NCBI GenBank assembly: GCA_900073065.1
Contig: FJOG01000031.1
Location: 281,329 to 345,328, forward strand
From: Phialocephala subalpina
Taxonomy: Eukaryota; Ascomycota; Leotiomycetes; Helotiales; Mollisiaceae
Direction of reading: 5' to 3'
Length of the DNA stretch: 64,000 nt
The notes beneath the pieces were generated by a model that saw only the letters and a list, made by a program, of their open reading frames with translations, ran no database searches and had not been told where the DNA came from. Numbering within the stretch: position 1 is the stretch's first letter; every line of letters begins with the position of its first letter. Both the position numbers and the translations under genes were made by a program. This document shows positions 36,430 through 47,788 of the stretch, piece by piece.

Positions 36430-37236
36430 TTTGAGATGAGTCGAGGACTTGTAATTCCGTGAAAGGGAAGTGAGTTGGTGAAGAGGCGATGTAAAGACGA
36501 GGTAGATGTGAAGACTTGAGTATTCGACTGTTGTTCGATGTGAGCTTGAGTGAAGTATTGGTAAAGGGGGAATTAGAGAGGTCTTATATCTTGGGAGAAT
36601 TGAGCATAATTGAGTGATCACAGTGAACTTTGAGGCGTACCGCTCTTACCAGGAGTTACATCTTGCAACCGCCTGCACTAAACCTCGTTACTCCCATGGC
36701 GCCTGAGCAAGCTCGACGATGTGATCGTACGCATTCGAATGATTCCTCTCGTGATAGTGTGTGTGGATCACTTGCTGTCCCCAAACGGACATTTGGCGAA
36801 GCGCGAAATTGACGACGCGACGCCAGATCTCCACGAAGGCGCCGCCGGGTTGACGTGAAATAATCGCGAGAGGAAATGAAGCCGCGGATTATGAGTACAG
36901 TATAGCAGCGCGGCACGTGCCTGAGTTCGCCGCTGAGAGCCTGAGGCGCCGCGCCGCCGAGAACTTCGGTAAATCGACCAATCAAACGAAGCAACGCCGA
37001 CTGTCTGCTGCATGCTTGCTAGTGACATCGAGAGCACCGCGCGGTTGAGGGCAGGACGAAACGCATGTCCGTCTCGAAGGCCACTCATGGAAAAATCCGA
37101 CCATGAATTTTTGGAGTGTTCTTCTTTCACCTCCTCCATGGGCCCCCCATCCTTTCTTGCTGCATCTTACATCCACATTGGCCTCTCCTGTCCTTTACTC
37201 AATTACAAACCAGTCTCAAAAACGACGACATCGAAC
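36430..37236. promoter_or_regulatory. Shared divergent promoter region, precursor / UstYa
   Basis: 807 bp between the start codons of the precursor (minus) and the UstYa gene (plus), which would allow co-regulation. The middle, about 36800-36970, is GC-rich with several CGG triplets that Zn2Cys6 factors could recognise. No defined operator was proven. Confidence 0.5.
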
Positions 37237-38230
37237 ATGTTTAAGAGCTACTTGTTCAGCAAAGAGCATCAATACATGCCTGTTTCTGTACAGAGCGACG
37301 GACAATGCCAGTTGCCTATGAGCAATGACAACAAGGCCATTCGACGACGAGCCTTCGTCTATGCCTTGCTTGTTCTGGAGGCACTGCATTTGATTCTTTT
37401 TCTTGCTGTGTACGCTGGCATGCACGTCTTCTCGGACATCCACTTGAGCCATGAGCTGGATACCTGTACGTTGATTCTCCCTCCAACGACTTCTTGGAGA
37501 CGCTGAATTGACCGATGACTTCAACGTTGGTAGACTTTGCTCTTTCCGAGTTCAACACGGTCAAGACATTCTATGGCGACTGGGCTTTGATGAACCGCAG
37601 CGCTGAGTCCGATGCTCTTTTCGAGCAAATCCAAAAGTGTATGTACGGCAAGGCTATAGCCAGCCATGCTTTGTCCAAATTCCGAAGCGCAATCAGCTAA
37701 TTGACGTATTTCCTTCTTCTTCAGCGGACGGGGTTGTTGCCATAGACACCGAATGGGCCCTTCTTCATGGCTATGCGCCCTCTGTAGCACATCCCCAGGA
37801 CACTACCAAGAGCATCTATCAGATCGACATGTTTCACTCGATGCATTGCGTGGTAAGAGACCTTTTCCGCCATCCAAGAAATTGGGAATCTCATCCCGCA
37901 CTATCCATGAATACCCGAAAATTAGGACACTGCTAACTCGTCGGTGCAATCGCACCGTACTAGTACCGCCTTCGTAACAAATTGACCTCTTCTCTATCGC
38001 TGCATGATTGGCCACGCAATGACGAGCACACGCTCCATTGCCTCGATTACCTTCGGGAGCAGCTGATGTGCAATTCAGATCTCACGCTTGAAGGCACCGA
38101 CGACCTTCTCCACTTCAACAAAAACAGCGGTCACGTGTGCCGCAATAGCGATGCAGTAACAGGCTGGGCTGCTGAGCATCACTGGGACGGCCATCGGCAA
38201 TTCCTTATTGATACAGAGGGGTATCAGTAG
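37237..38230 (+). CDS. UstYa-family (DUF3328) oxidative cyclase-like protein
   Basis: Four exons: 37237-37465, 37534-37638, 37725-37852, 37964-38230, joining in frame to 242 residues, the usual size of the family. A short cytosolic N-terminus is followed by one transmembrane helix (about 40-62), then an ectodomain. The two diagnostic motifs are HSMHC (149-153, in DMFHSMHC) and HTLHC (176-180, in DEHTLHCLDYLRE), and a conserved LMC.....TL block follows. In ustiloxin, cyclochlorotine and victorin systems such proteins catalyse oxidative modification or cyclisation of the peptide in the secretory pathway. It is divergent from the repeat precursor 0.8 kb away, which strongly suggests that precursor is its substrate. 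Confidence 0.88.
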
Positions 38231-39027
38231 CCAAGTTTGATTCCTGACATCAAGTTATAATAATCTACGACATGGGAACCGACTTTTTGGCAACATGGCT
38301 GAAGTTATGCTTAGGATATAAGTCATTGTTGTCAGGCACTTCACGTATCTTTTGAAGAGAGAACCGAAGATTTGGGCAATTTGGACTTTTAGCAATAGTT
38401 TGGATTCTAACGAAAACAATGCCGTCAAAAGAAAGAATACCCTTCCGAGCCCACAACCAATTTCCATTTTACTGCCTCGAAAGTTTAGTTCGGTTTCATC
38501 TTGAAAACAAACAAATAACAGAAATAGAGATGGGTCTATTTTGAAAACTGAACAACAATAACTGTAGCTTTTTTGAACTTTGAAATTTAAATCCAACAAT
38601 GTAAACAAATTCAACATAATTGCAACGAACACAAGTACTTATTTTCTCTTCCCTGTCGTTTTTGGTCTAACTGCGGCGGTGTTTGACGAAAGCGCCGAAC
38701 ATGGCGTCGTGCCTTCAGACCAATCACAAACGATCCCGCCGGCGTGCCGCATAGAAACACGGCGGGAAGATCCTTTCTAAATGGACGTACTTCCAAGTGA
38801 TCAATTCGCCCACACTTGAACAGCGGGATTATGGCCATATATTCTCTCTCAACACTCTCTATCTTACTTCCTTTCTTACGTTTTTTGCGTGGCCTCTCGG
38901 TCATCAGCCTTTGTTAGTAGAAGACGTACTAAATCCGATTCGTTGCCTACGACTTCCACCATTGCTTCACAAATCGGGACCCGGAAATTCATGCTTATCA
39001 AAAGCGGACGAGTAGTCACCTGACAAT
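38231..39027. other. Intergenic between UstYa and transporter genes
   Basis: No gene supported; ORFs on both strands lack features. Presumably the UstYa 3' end and transporter promoter. Confidence 0.35.
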
Positions 39028-40977
39028 ATGGATCTTGACGGAGACATGGATGACGGCCTCGACCTGATTTGGGGGGAGCCTGAGCCAAAGATCGAGTCGC
39101 CCGAATCCTTAACTCTTCCGACGAGGAGTGTTGGATTCCTGCTTCTCTTGACGGCTGGTCTTGGTGGGCAAGTCTTCAAAAACATCGCTATTCTTATGAA
39201 TTGAAAATTTGATCAAGGATTGGACTAACTTGAAGGACAGATTGCAAAGCATCTTTGCCTTGATATTCTCGAACGGCTCCGTGAGTATTTCCCCTCTCTT
39301 CTGCCCCCGAGTGCGGAAATTTCACTGCTGACTGGCAGAGAAAGGCACACTTGAGCAGTCTCGGCTTGAGTAAGCCTGTCCTCGCACTAGTCTGGATGGC
39401 CGGCCCAGTTGCAGGTATGACACTGCAGCCATACTTCGGGATCTGCAGTGATCAGTGCCGCTCGCCCTGGGGCCGACGGCGGCCTTTCATTGCATGTGGA
39501 ACGCTGGTGGCCGTGGTGTCTTTAATTGGCCTGGCTTCGGCCGAGAAGTTATCACAGGTGCTCGTCCACCTTTGGGCCAGTGATAGCTCCCACGCAGAAG
39601 CAGCAGCAGGCTCGCTGGCAGCAGGAGTAGCCGTCGTCTTTTTCGTGGTGCTCAATGTCGCTGTACAGCCAATACAAGGCGGAGTACGAGCGCTTCTCGC
39701 TGACATTTGCCCACGAGCCCAGCAGCCGGCAGTTAATGCCGTGGCGGGAATCGTTGTCAGTGCCTCGAATATTTTCAGCTACGCTCTGGGCTTCGCCGAT
39801 TTACCACGCCTAGGACCCCTCCGCGCACTTGGAGGCAACTCACAGTTTTCCATCCTTTGTGTTGTTACGTCGGCAACGCTCGTGGTCTCCATAGCCCTGA
39901 CATGCTTAACTGTTCGGGAGAGGAATCCGATGCTGGATGAGGATGTGCTCCAAAAGCAGCTTGGCGCCGAGGAGGACTCAGGGGACACTGTGTACGCCAC
40001 AACGTTGTACCTCTGCACCAGCTTTCCACGCCTGCCCCAGCAAGTGCAGCAGGTGTGCAAGGTTCAGTTCTTCTCCTGGATGGGCTGGTTTCCGTTCCTG
40101 TTTTATATGACGACATATATCGGCGATAGGTGTAAGCAAAGCAATTTCTTACAACTGCACTGCAGTCCACACCCCGTAGCCGTGACGTCTGGATAATTCG
40201 CATGGCTGACCAGAAAACGCAGACAAATCTAGCATGGCTACTGCGTCAGGTCGGCCATCTCAAACCGACCAAGAGGTACAGGCCAGGTCCACGAGAATCG
40301 GCTCCTTCGGGCTGCTGCTCTTCGCGCTGGTGGCACTGGTGGCCGGTGCCATTCTTCCTCTCGCCCACAAACACGCCAGCTGTCGAGATAGCCGAATAGT
40401 GGTTCCTTCAGGTATAAATGTCACCATCCGCCGGTTCGGAAGCATCCGATGCCTGTGGATCATGTCACACGTTCTATTTGCCTGTTGCATGTTAGCCACC
40501 TTCTTTATATCGTCGCTCCAAGGTGTCTGCATCCTTGTTGGCCTCAGTGGCATCAGCTGGGCCATAACCATCTGGGCACCTTACGCCATAATCAGCACCC
40601 ATGTCTCGCACGACGGCGACGACGGTGGTACGTATTTGCACTGTTCCGAGCCCCTGGTACTTCACTACAGTGAGTCCGAAGAGGAGGATGATCAACAATT
40701 CCAACGTCGATACGGAGAAAAGGGTGATGGTAACGATGAAACCTGTGAACGCCGGCCGGGAATCGCGTTTGGCCTACATAATGCGGCAATTGCAGGACCG
40801 CAGATCGTAGCCGCTGCCGCTTGCAGTCTCATCTTCTGGATGCTGGAAGGGTCATCGCAAGACGGAATAGGCTGGGCGCTGCGAGCTGGAGGTCTGGCTG
40901 CACTTGGGGCAGCTGTTCTGGCAAGGGGGATTAGGGAGGAGGATTCTGGGCTTGGGCCAGGAAGGGGGAGCGGCTGA
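39028..40977 (+). CDS. Sucrose-transporter-like permease (GPH/SUT type)
   Basis: Four exons, about 39028-39171, 39236-39280, 39339-40131 and 40223-40977. The first intron is uncertain: the GTCTTC donor is weak and the acceptor could lie five bases later, though only the given one keeps frame. Marks include LLLLTAGLGGQ, SNGS, LSSLGLSK.VLALVWMAGPVAG and the family signature SDQC....GRRRPFI, then many hydrophobic helices. An acidic cytosolic loop (SESEEEDD, about 40670-40700) lies between late helices, and FGLHNAAIAGPQ precedes the last ones. This fits fungal proton-coupled sucrose or alpha-glucoside permeases. It neighbours the UstYa gene on the same strand, so it might be a cluster member used for export or simply the flanking gene. 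Confidence 0.72.
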
Positions 40978-41671
40978 GCTTGACGATCCTTAAGTGCTGC
41001 AATTATCTGAATCAATCCTCGATTTGTTTCGGTTCCATGACTCTCGATCGTGTAATTGCGTTGGAACTGCGTGATATCAGATTATAATGGACCACAAAGA
41101 GTACACATAGCTCACTATTTCCGGTCGAGGAAGAGGCCGCAATGCTGAGACTCGTCCGTATCGCAAGATGTGCGCTTATGGTATCCTCGTCCCAAATTGC
41201 CTGTGATTCTGCTATTGCTTCCAATATCAGTCAAGAGTCTTTGTTATGCGATCTTCCGCTAGCAATGTATCTCTACTAGTTTGTACTTCCGTATCATCCC
41301 ACGTTGTATGTCCGCGTCAGTGGTTGTCGGAATTGAATAGGCTCCCAACCTGACTAAGCTTCTCCTGATTGGTCAACGAGTAAGCTGGAGATTGCCTCGA
41401 GACATACCACAGCCGCATTTGTGTTGGAACTTGCAGTTTTCAAGAGATGGTGTTTAGAGTACCACTAAGGCTGACGTACCGCAGCAAGAAATTCAAAATG
41501 ATCGCGCGCAGGAACAAATAGTCGAATAATATTCAAAGCATTTAATCGCTACTATCGATTTGGATTCTAGGAACTAAATCTTATTCCCAGTAATATACTC
41601 AAACTCAAACTGTCACCTTAAAGCGGTCTTATTTCTTTTCCCTATAAATAAACGCAAACCAAATAACATTA
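40978..41671. other. Intergenic
   Basis: The missing 5' half of the following HET gene would be expected here but no HET motif could be read on the plus strand. Nothing else recognised. Confidence 0.35.
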
Positions 41672-42814
41672 ATGACCCCGGTCACTCAAATGCTTGGGCA
41701 GCTTATTGAGACTCTTACACCAGAAGTTGAGAAAATTCGCCTTCCTTTGTGCCATTTGCTAATTATGTTTGGTAAGAGTGAGGCCACACATCCAAGGGAT
41801 CGACTCTTCGCCTTCCTTGGATTGGCTGCGGATGGCGATGCGCTTTCTCTCCGGCCAAGTTACGATGAGCCTGTTGAGTCCGTTTTCTTGAGATATGCAA
41901 GGTACTTCATTGAGACCGGAGATGGAATTAGGCTGCTGTATCAATCTTCTGGAATTTTGAACAAAGAAATTTCAATCCCGTCTTGGGTGCCTGATTGTAA
42001 GTGTTGGATGAGAAATTTCCTGACTTTCTCTGACTCTTTCATGTTTCTCTCCCGATACACTGCCCCAAAGCTCCCGCAACAATCTCCATCGAGTAATTGC
42101 TAACTCTCCCGTTACCTAGGGACACAATCGGAGAAAAGGCCACTTAATCAGATCGCTACCCATGGCCTTTTTTACAAAGCTGCAGCAAATACATCACCCC
42201 AGATTCGATGCGCAAATGACGAGAAAGAAATTGTCATTTCCAGAGTTCATGTCGATATCGTTTCAAAAACTGCAATATACAGCCCGGGAGACCCATTCGA
42301 TTCCGATGACTGGTTCCTTAACTTGCAAAACATTTTTACAGAAGTTGATAGCTTTATCCTCAATCGAGAGTCGTACGTGACAGGGGAGCCATTGTTCGAC
42401 GTACTGTGGAAGACTCTGATCGGCAACGCCTCAGCAGACACGTCTTTCGCCGCTCCAGAAGAATATGGTCAGCAATACCATGTCTGCAGGAAGATCGTCG
42501 AGGACATTAAGCAGGAAGGACTATTCCCACGCTTAGAAGATACGAACAGCTATTTCAAACGTCTGTTCTCGATGATAGACATGTACAAGTTGTGCGAGAC
42601 GAGGACGGGATTAGTTGGTATGGTTCCTCTTGATACTGTGGTCGGAGATTCAGTATATATCTTTGCTGGAAGCGGATTGCCGTTCATCCTACGACCAAAT
42701 GCAGAACTACAAAATAAGTACGAAGTCGTTGGAGGGTGTTATATTCACGGAGTAATGAACGGAGAGCTGGTTGGGTCTGACAAATGGAGAGAGGAGGACG
42801 TCACTTTACTGTAG
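41672..42814 (+). pseudogene. 5'-truncated HET-domain gene (C-terminal half)
   Basis: Two exons, 41672-41996 and 42120-42814, joined by a GTAAGT...CTAG intron that restores the conserved Trp of the VPDW motif; about 340 residues. It begins just before the second half of a HET protein: ATHPRDRLFAFLGLA, LRPSYDEPVESVFLRYA and IPSWVPDW. It continues through a normal C-terminus with TRTGLVGMVPLDTVVGDSVYIFAGSGLPFILRP. The N-terminal HET core (the part with WID..CINQ) is absent upstream. The remaining ORF has no stops, so truncation may be recent or it may be expressed as a short protein. Confidence 0.7.
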
Positions 42815-42840
42815 AACAAAATACTGCATGACGTTCGCTG

Positions 42841-43167
42841 CATTTTCCCATTCCTTTCCAACGTAAAGATTGCGTGATGAACTATTGACTCTCTTTGAGG
42901 GCCAGAAGTAGCAGAAGTAGTAATAAAAGGAGCAGAAGGAGGAGTTAGTTGTCTGGAGTCGGGGATATCTGGATCCCTTATATCTAGTCCAAGAGGATCA
43001 AACTCATCCTCATTATCAGAGTAAAAGCCAGGCCCTTCTTCCTCATTACTGGTATCCCATGCATTTTAGACATCTCTTGCTCCAAAATAGAGTCTAAGAT
43101 CCCCTAGCTTCTCATCATAATAATCAATCGAATCGCCGTCACTTAAATCATCAAATAGACTAGCCAT
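42841..43167 (-). pseudogene. Acidic ORF remnant with one stop, family unknown
   Basis: Minus-strand frame starting MASLFDDLSDGDSIDYYDEK, running about 34 codons to a TAA. In the same frame it then continues as NAWDTSNEEEGPGFYSDNED and a Ser/Thr/Pro tail to about 42841. The TAA lies in the context of a former CAA (Gln), a RIP-type change. The acidic disordered composition resembles N-termini of some fungal transposases, but I do not recognise the family. Confidence 0.4.
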
Positions 43168-44109
43168 AATAGCGTTATGGAGAGTTGTAGAGAGGATTAG
43201 AGTATAGAATGGATACAAAAGAGGGGGAGTCCTAAAAACACTGAAAATGACCCCGCTGTAGAGCCCCATAAATTCAGGCTCTCACAGCCTATAATTCAGG
43301 CAATACCCACCGAAATGGTGCCAGCGCACTGACAGCCCAACAATAGGGAATTTCCTAATTAGGAAGCCTCCGAGCACCCCTGGGAGGTTACAGAGCTTAT
43401 AGTGGGCCCTACAGGGTATATGCCCTGTAGACCCAGACTTTTGACCGCGTTCTCCGTACCACAGGCATGTGTGTTTAAGCTTGATGGCGGCGGAATAATC
43501 ACCCAACCTGTTTCTGCGGGGAACTTACCTGCGTGCACCCCGCCCCGCCTATCCGGCGCTATCAGGGTTACTTTGAACTATGTGTATATATAGTAGTAAT
43601 TATTAACTCTCTTACTTAAACTGAAGATGAAATTAAGAGCCTAAGTAGTAGTGTTTTTTTAAGAGATAGAATGCACCGAATATACATATATATATATATA
43701 TATTAGATTTATTATAAAGTATATTTTATAAAATATTAAGTATTTAATAAATCCCCAATTAATTATAAAGTAATTATACAGCACATTTTGAATCTCTCAT
43801 TAGTTCCATTGCTCTTAGAGTTCAGATTAGTACATGAAGAATAGACTGCAATATAGATCGTTCACCAATTAGGATAAATTCCAAGTCGCTAATTCTTTCC
43901 TTATCGAGGATAATCAGGAATGATCTTGCAGGCCCTCCCTGCAAATCCGCTAACAGTAATCCACTGCCTGCGGTGCTTACCTGTATCTAGGCACCTAGGT
44001 ATATAAAGGAGACGGAAATCCACTGATGGCAAAAGATGGGCTACGGACGGATTCTTAGTTACGATAATTAAAATTCTCTTCGGCGCGACGGCTGCGATTT
44101 GACTGCAAC
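43168..44109. other. Intergenic, mixed repeats
   Basis: Includes a hairpin-prone CTACAGGG...CCCTGTAG pair near 43408-43430, a TA dinucleotide microsatellite at about 43683-43705 and a short AT-rich patch to 43770. A TATATAAAGG box near 44000 lies about 110 bp before the next start codon. Confidence 0.45.
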
Positions 44110-45753
44110 ATGAAGCTCGCGCTGCTGTCCATCCTCGCGTGGGCGATAGGCGCTGTGCTTGGCCACGGAGAGCAGCACCCGCGATCCAATAACGATAATG
44201 TCACAGTCCAAACTTCCACTGGCGCCTACACGGGCTTCATTGATCCCACGTATCCACGAACACGCCAATTCCTTTCCATCCCGTTCGCCGAGCCGCCCGT
44301 GCTAGGACGCCGCTGGCTGCCTCCACAGAAGCTGTCGCCATCGAACCGGCATTCGTATTCTACAAGGTTCCCGCCGTCATGTCCGCAGTTCGTGACGGCC
44401 GTAGAATCACTCTGGAACCTGAACCTGACCCACGGAAACCTTATCTATAACGGTAATCAGAACGATACGTCTGGGATGGTAGGCGAGGCGACGTCTGAGG
44501 ACTGCCTATACCTCGCCATCTGGGCTCCCACGACCCCTCCGCCTGTACCGCTGCCGGTACTCCTGTTCCTGACCGGTGGGGGCCTTATTATCGGCGGCGT
44601 TGATATCCCGTGGCAGGTGCCTGTATCATGGGTTGAGCGTTCACAGTCGCATATCGTCATCACGATCAACTACCGCCTAGGCATCTTCGGTTTCCCTAAC
44701 GCGCGCGGGTTGGTAAGCAACGATAGTAATAGTACCCAGAATCTCGGCATCCTCGATATGCGGATGGCCCTCGAGTGGGTACGAGATAATATTGCAGCCT
44801 TTGGTGGGGATCCCACGCGCATCACACTATGGGGGCAGTCCGCGGGGGCCGTCGCAGCAGATATCCTCGCCTTTGCTTACCCCGAGGAGCCGATTTCCCA
44901 GGCTATCTTCCTGGAGTCCGGGACCGTGTTCAGTGCCGTGAACAGCGTCAAGCGCCGGGACGCGACGCATTCCAACTTCACCTACGTTGCAAACGCAATG
45001 GGCTGCAATGTCAGCGTCTACGGCTACAGCGATGACAGCGGCGCGGCGGAACTCGACTGCATGCGTCACGTGCCTTTTGCCCAGCTGGTCAACTTCATTG
45101 GCGGCGAGTTTGTCGATGCAGGCACGACTCCCCTTCTTGCCTTTGGCCTCATTCCAGACGATCGAGTCTACTTCTTCAACTACACGGCCCGGGCCGAAGC
45201 GGGCCAGATCGCGCGCGTGCCGACGCTTATCTCGGCCACAGCCAACGAGTTCTCGTCGCTGGTTCCTTGGCCAGTAGATAACCTGACTGCTGGTCCGGAC
45301 CAGGCTGCTGTCACGGCAGAGGACGTGGCGGTTGGAGTATGTCCGGTCTTGAATGCTACCGCGTATCGGAACCGGCTGGGGACAGATGTGCCTGTCTTTC
45401 GGATTCTCTATGCTGGCACGTATCCCAACTTGAATTATTACAAGTGGCTCGGTGCATACCATGCGAGTGACCTGCCTATCATGTTCGGTACGTATCACCT
45501 CCTGGACCTCATCGCCCCAACTACCAGCTTTGAAATCGAGGTCAGCCAGTCGATGCAGGACCATGTTCTCGCCTTTGCTACGGATCCGTATAACGGTCCG
45601 CAGAAGTTGGGTTGGCAGCCGATGGTCGTCACTGATCCGAATGGGGGAGATCTCCTCCGTTTCGGCGCGGATGGGAATGTGTTTGATCATATTAATGGGA
45701 CCGAAGTAGACGGAGCATGTGCGGGAATTGTAGAATATAATCCATTCCCATGA
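44110..45753 (+). CDS. Secreted type-B carboxylesterase, intronless
   Basis: Single exon, 547 residues, with an N-terminal signal peptide (about 1-18). Family order is IPFAEPP.LGRRWLPP, EDCLYLAIWAP, LFLTGGG in the oxyanion-loop position, NYRLGIFGFP, NLGILDMRMALEWVRDNIAAFGGDP and WGQSAGA with nucleophile Ser 244. ATANEFSS holds the candidate acidic residue, and YHASDLPIMFG holds the catalytic His. It differs from the esterase at 2394 in being intronless and GC-rich at third positions. It sits between AT-rich patches, so it stands out in composition; that may mark a separate origin or selection against RIP. Substrate unknown. Confidence 0.85.
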   Translation: MKLALLSILAWAIGAVLGHGEQHPRSNNDNVTVQTSTGAYTGFIDPTYPRTRQFLSIPFAEPPVLGRRWLPPQKLSPSNRHSYSTRFPPSCPQFVTAVESLWNLNLTHGNLIYNGNQNDTSGMVGEATSEDCLYLAIWAPTTPPPVPLPVLLFLTGGGLIIGGVDIPWQVPVSWVERSQSHIVITINYRLGIFGFPNARGLVSNDSNSTQNLGILDMRMALEWVRDNIAAFGGDPTRITLWGQSAGAVAADILAFAYPEEPISQAIFLESGTVFSAVNSVKRRDATHSNFTYVANAMGCNVSVYGYSDDSGAAELDCMRHVPFAQLVNFIGGEFVDAGTTPLLAFGLIPDDRVYFFNYTARAEAGQIARVPTLISATANEFSSLVPWPVDNLTAGPDQAAVTAEDVAVGVCPVLNATAYRNRLGTDVPVFRILYAGTYPNLNYYKWLGAYHASDLPIMFGTYHLLDLIAPTTSFEIEVSQSMQDHVLAFATDPYNGPQKLGWQPMVVTDPNGGDLLRFGADGNVFDHINGTEVDGACAGIVEYNPFP

Positions 45754-45759
45754 GAAGGT

Positions 45760-46270
45760 CTATTTAATATACAAGGTGATTATAACGAAAAATCAAATAT
45801 ATTCTTAATATAATGATATTTGTAATATTTTAATAGAAAATAAAATTTATTTAATCTTTTTTTTAAAAAAAAATCTTTAAAAATAAAAATCTTTAAAAAT
45901 TTAATATATTAAAATTAATAGAAAAAAATTTAATTAATAATTTATTTATAATACAAATTATTATATTAAAATTAAAATATATAAATTATATTATTTTTTT
46001 ATAAAAAATGAAAAAATGAAAAAAAATGAAAATTTAATAAAATATAAAATAATTTTAATTTCGAAATTAATTTCTTTTCCTAATAAATAAAATTATTCTT
46101 ATTTATATATTATTACTTTTTATTTTGAAATTTTTTTTTAATCGAATTAATATTTAAATATAAAAAATATTAAAATAAATTTTATTCTTGGATAAAGAAA
46201 ATCAATTATATTTATTATATAAAAGTAAATTATAAACTTATAAGCTAGTAACTATATATAGTTTACAAGT
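45760..46270. repeat. AT-rich, RIP-like block
   Basis: Nearly pure A/T beginning a few bases after the esterase stop codon. No gene readable. Confidence 0.7.
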
Positions 46271-46482
46271 AATATATAGCCTGAATAAATGAATGAAGTT
46301 TATTCTGCCCAACTAAGCCTAAATGGCACTAGTCTATAGATCACATGAATCGCTTCTTCGTATATATGCTTTTTGTTTTTACCTCGAGCTTTCAATTGAA
46401 AAGTGCATCTGCGAACATGGGAAATTGAACACGGAACTCATGCAGCTTGAGAATACAGTATTATCAAGCATAATATGATGGG

Positions 46483-47373
46483 ATGGCAATGCTTACGCAT
46501 GAGCAGACCGCCGAAATTATGGCACAAACCACAGGACCAGTTCTGTCCACCACAGCGCCTGACCAGGCACACTTCTACGCCAAGCTTGATGGACCTCGTT
46601 CTTTCAGACTATTAAAATTCAAGGAAGGAGTTTTCATTGGCAAAGATCCAGTGGCTCTCAGTTTTATGCTGAAACAACATGACATCGATGACTGCCCACC
46701 CTATCTGGCCGTGTCGTATGTATTATGGGGCAGGCCATATTGCGAGCTCGATGCAAACAGAGATGCAGACGAGCCAATCGTATTCGACTGGTACATCAAG
46801 ATCAATGGAGGCAATTTCTTGATCTTGGGAAACATTTGGTCCGCACTTACACACGCACGTCTTCATGGTAATGGGAAGTACATCTGGCTCGACGTATGCT
46901 GCATCAACCAGTCTAATCTAGCTGAGCGCGAGGCTCAGGTGCTACTCATGGGCTCGGTTTACGAAAACGGTGCGGAGGTCGTTGGGTTCCTTAGACCTTT
47001 ACATCCAGACCTTGACTCCTTCTACTGGCTTCTCATGGACGTCATCTAGAAGCTCAGTAAATTGATAGTGGAAGACGAACGTCTCCTCGAAGAACGATCT
47101 CTGTGGACGATCCGTGACATGCTCAACATCGACAAGGGGTTCTTTGAAGCAAGCTTGGTTGGTACAGTCCGCTTCTACTACTTTTGTCGGTGGTTCCAGC
47201 GTGCTTGGGTAAAGCAAGAAGTGGTGCTTGCGCAGAGCCTCCGTCTCGTCTGTGGCAAGGCCAAGCTACCGTTCGAGAGGCTGAGCCTCGCTGCGATCTT
47301 CTTTGCGAGGTCTGAATGGTTATTAGACCTCTTCGCATACAAGCACCACTATCTCTTATATATTAAGTTTTAA
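46483..47373 (+). pseudogene. Broken HET-domain gene (N-terminal half)
   Basis: Frame opens at ATG 46483 with FRLLKF, PPYLAVSYVLWG, INGGNFLILGNIWSAL, IWLDVCCINQSNLAEREAQVLLMG and VVGFL, the core of a HET domain. A TAG at 47047 interrupts. The very same frame continues with VEDERLLEERSLW, WFQRAWVKQEVVLAQSLRLVCG and FERLSL, the second HET block, until AT-rich sequence ends it near 47373. It therefore has one nonsense mutation plus a 3' truncation. HET proteins trigger incompatibility cell death in fungi; this copy is most likely inactive. Confidence 0.8.
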
Positions 47374-47788
47374 AGAATTATATTAATTTTTAATAAAGTT
47401 ATTAAAGGTAAAAATCGCTATTTTTGGTGTAAATAGTAGCGGAACTTAAGGGATAGCCGAGGTTTAGGGGGGGCCACCTTACTATGTGAAGCTAATTAGA
47501 GGTACAAAATGCAATGCTAAACCCAGCACTTTCTTACAAATGTTCGTATTTAGCCTTCTTTGCCCTTCGTTTTTCTCAAGAGAGGCTGACAAATTCATTC
47601 ACATTAATAATCGCAATTACAAAGCGAGTCAGATTGCGTGAGGGGTAACAATGGCGACATTCTCCTGGTTCATGGCGCACCACCACGAAGCTAGCTCAAT
47701 AGCACCAAGAAGATTAATCTGACCTTTTTCTTTCTGCTTCTTCGAATAACATTGAACTACTCTTTATACCAATATATCTGTAAACAAT
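47374..47788. other. Intergenic with insertion-like boundary
   Basis: AT-rich start that cuts the HET gene, then normal sequence with a G7 run at 47468 leading to the SDR promoter. No gene. Confidence 0.35.

Noticed and set aside
35608..36462. 284-codon ORF on the plus strand over the precursor
   Set aside because: It is the antisense shadow of the 51-bp repeat array; absence of stops follows from the repeat unit.
44827..45690. 287-codon minus-strand ORF
   Set aside because: Antisense shadow of the GC-rich carboxylesterase; no family features.
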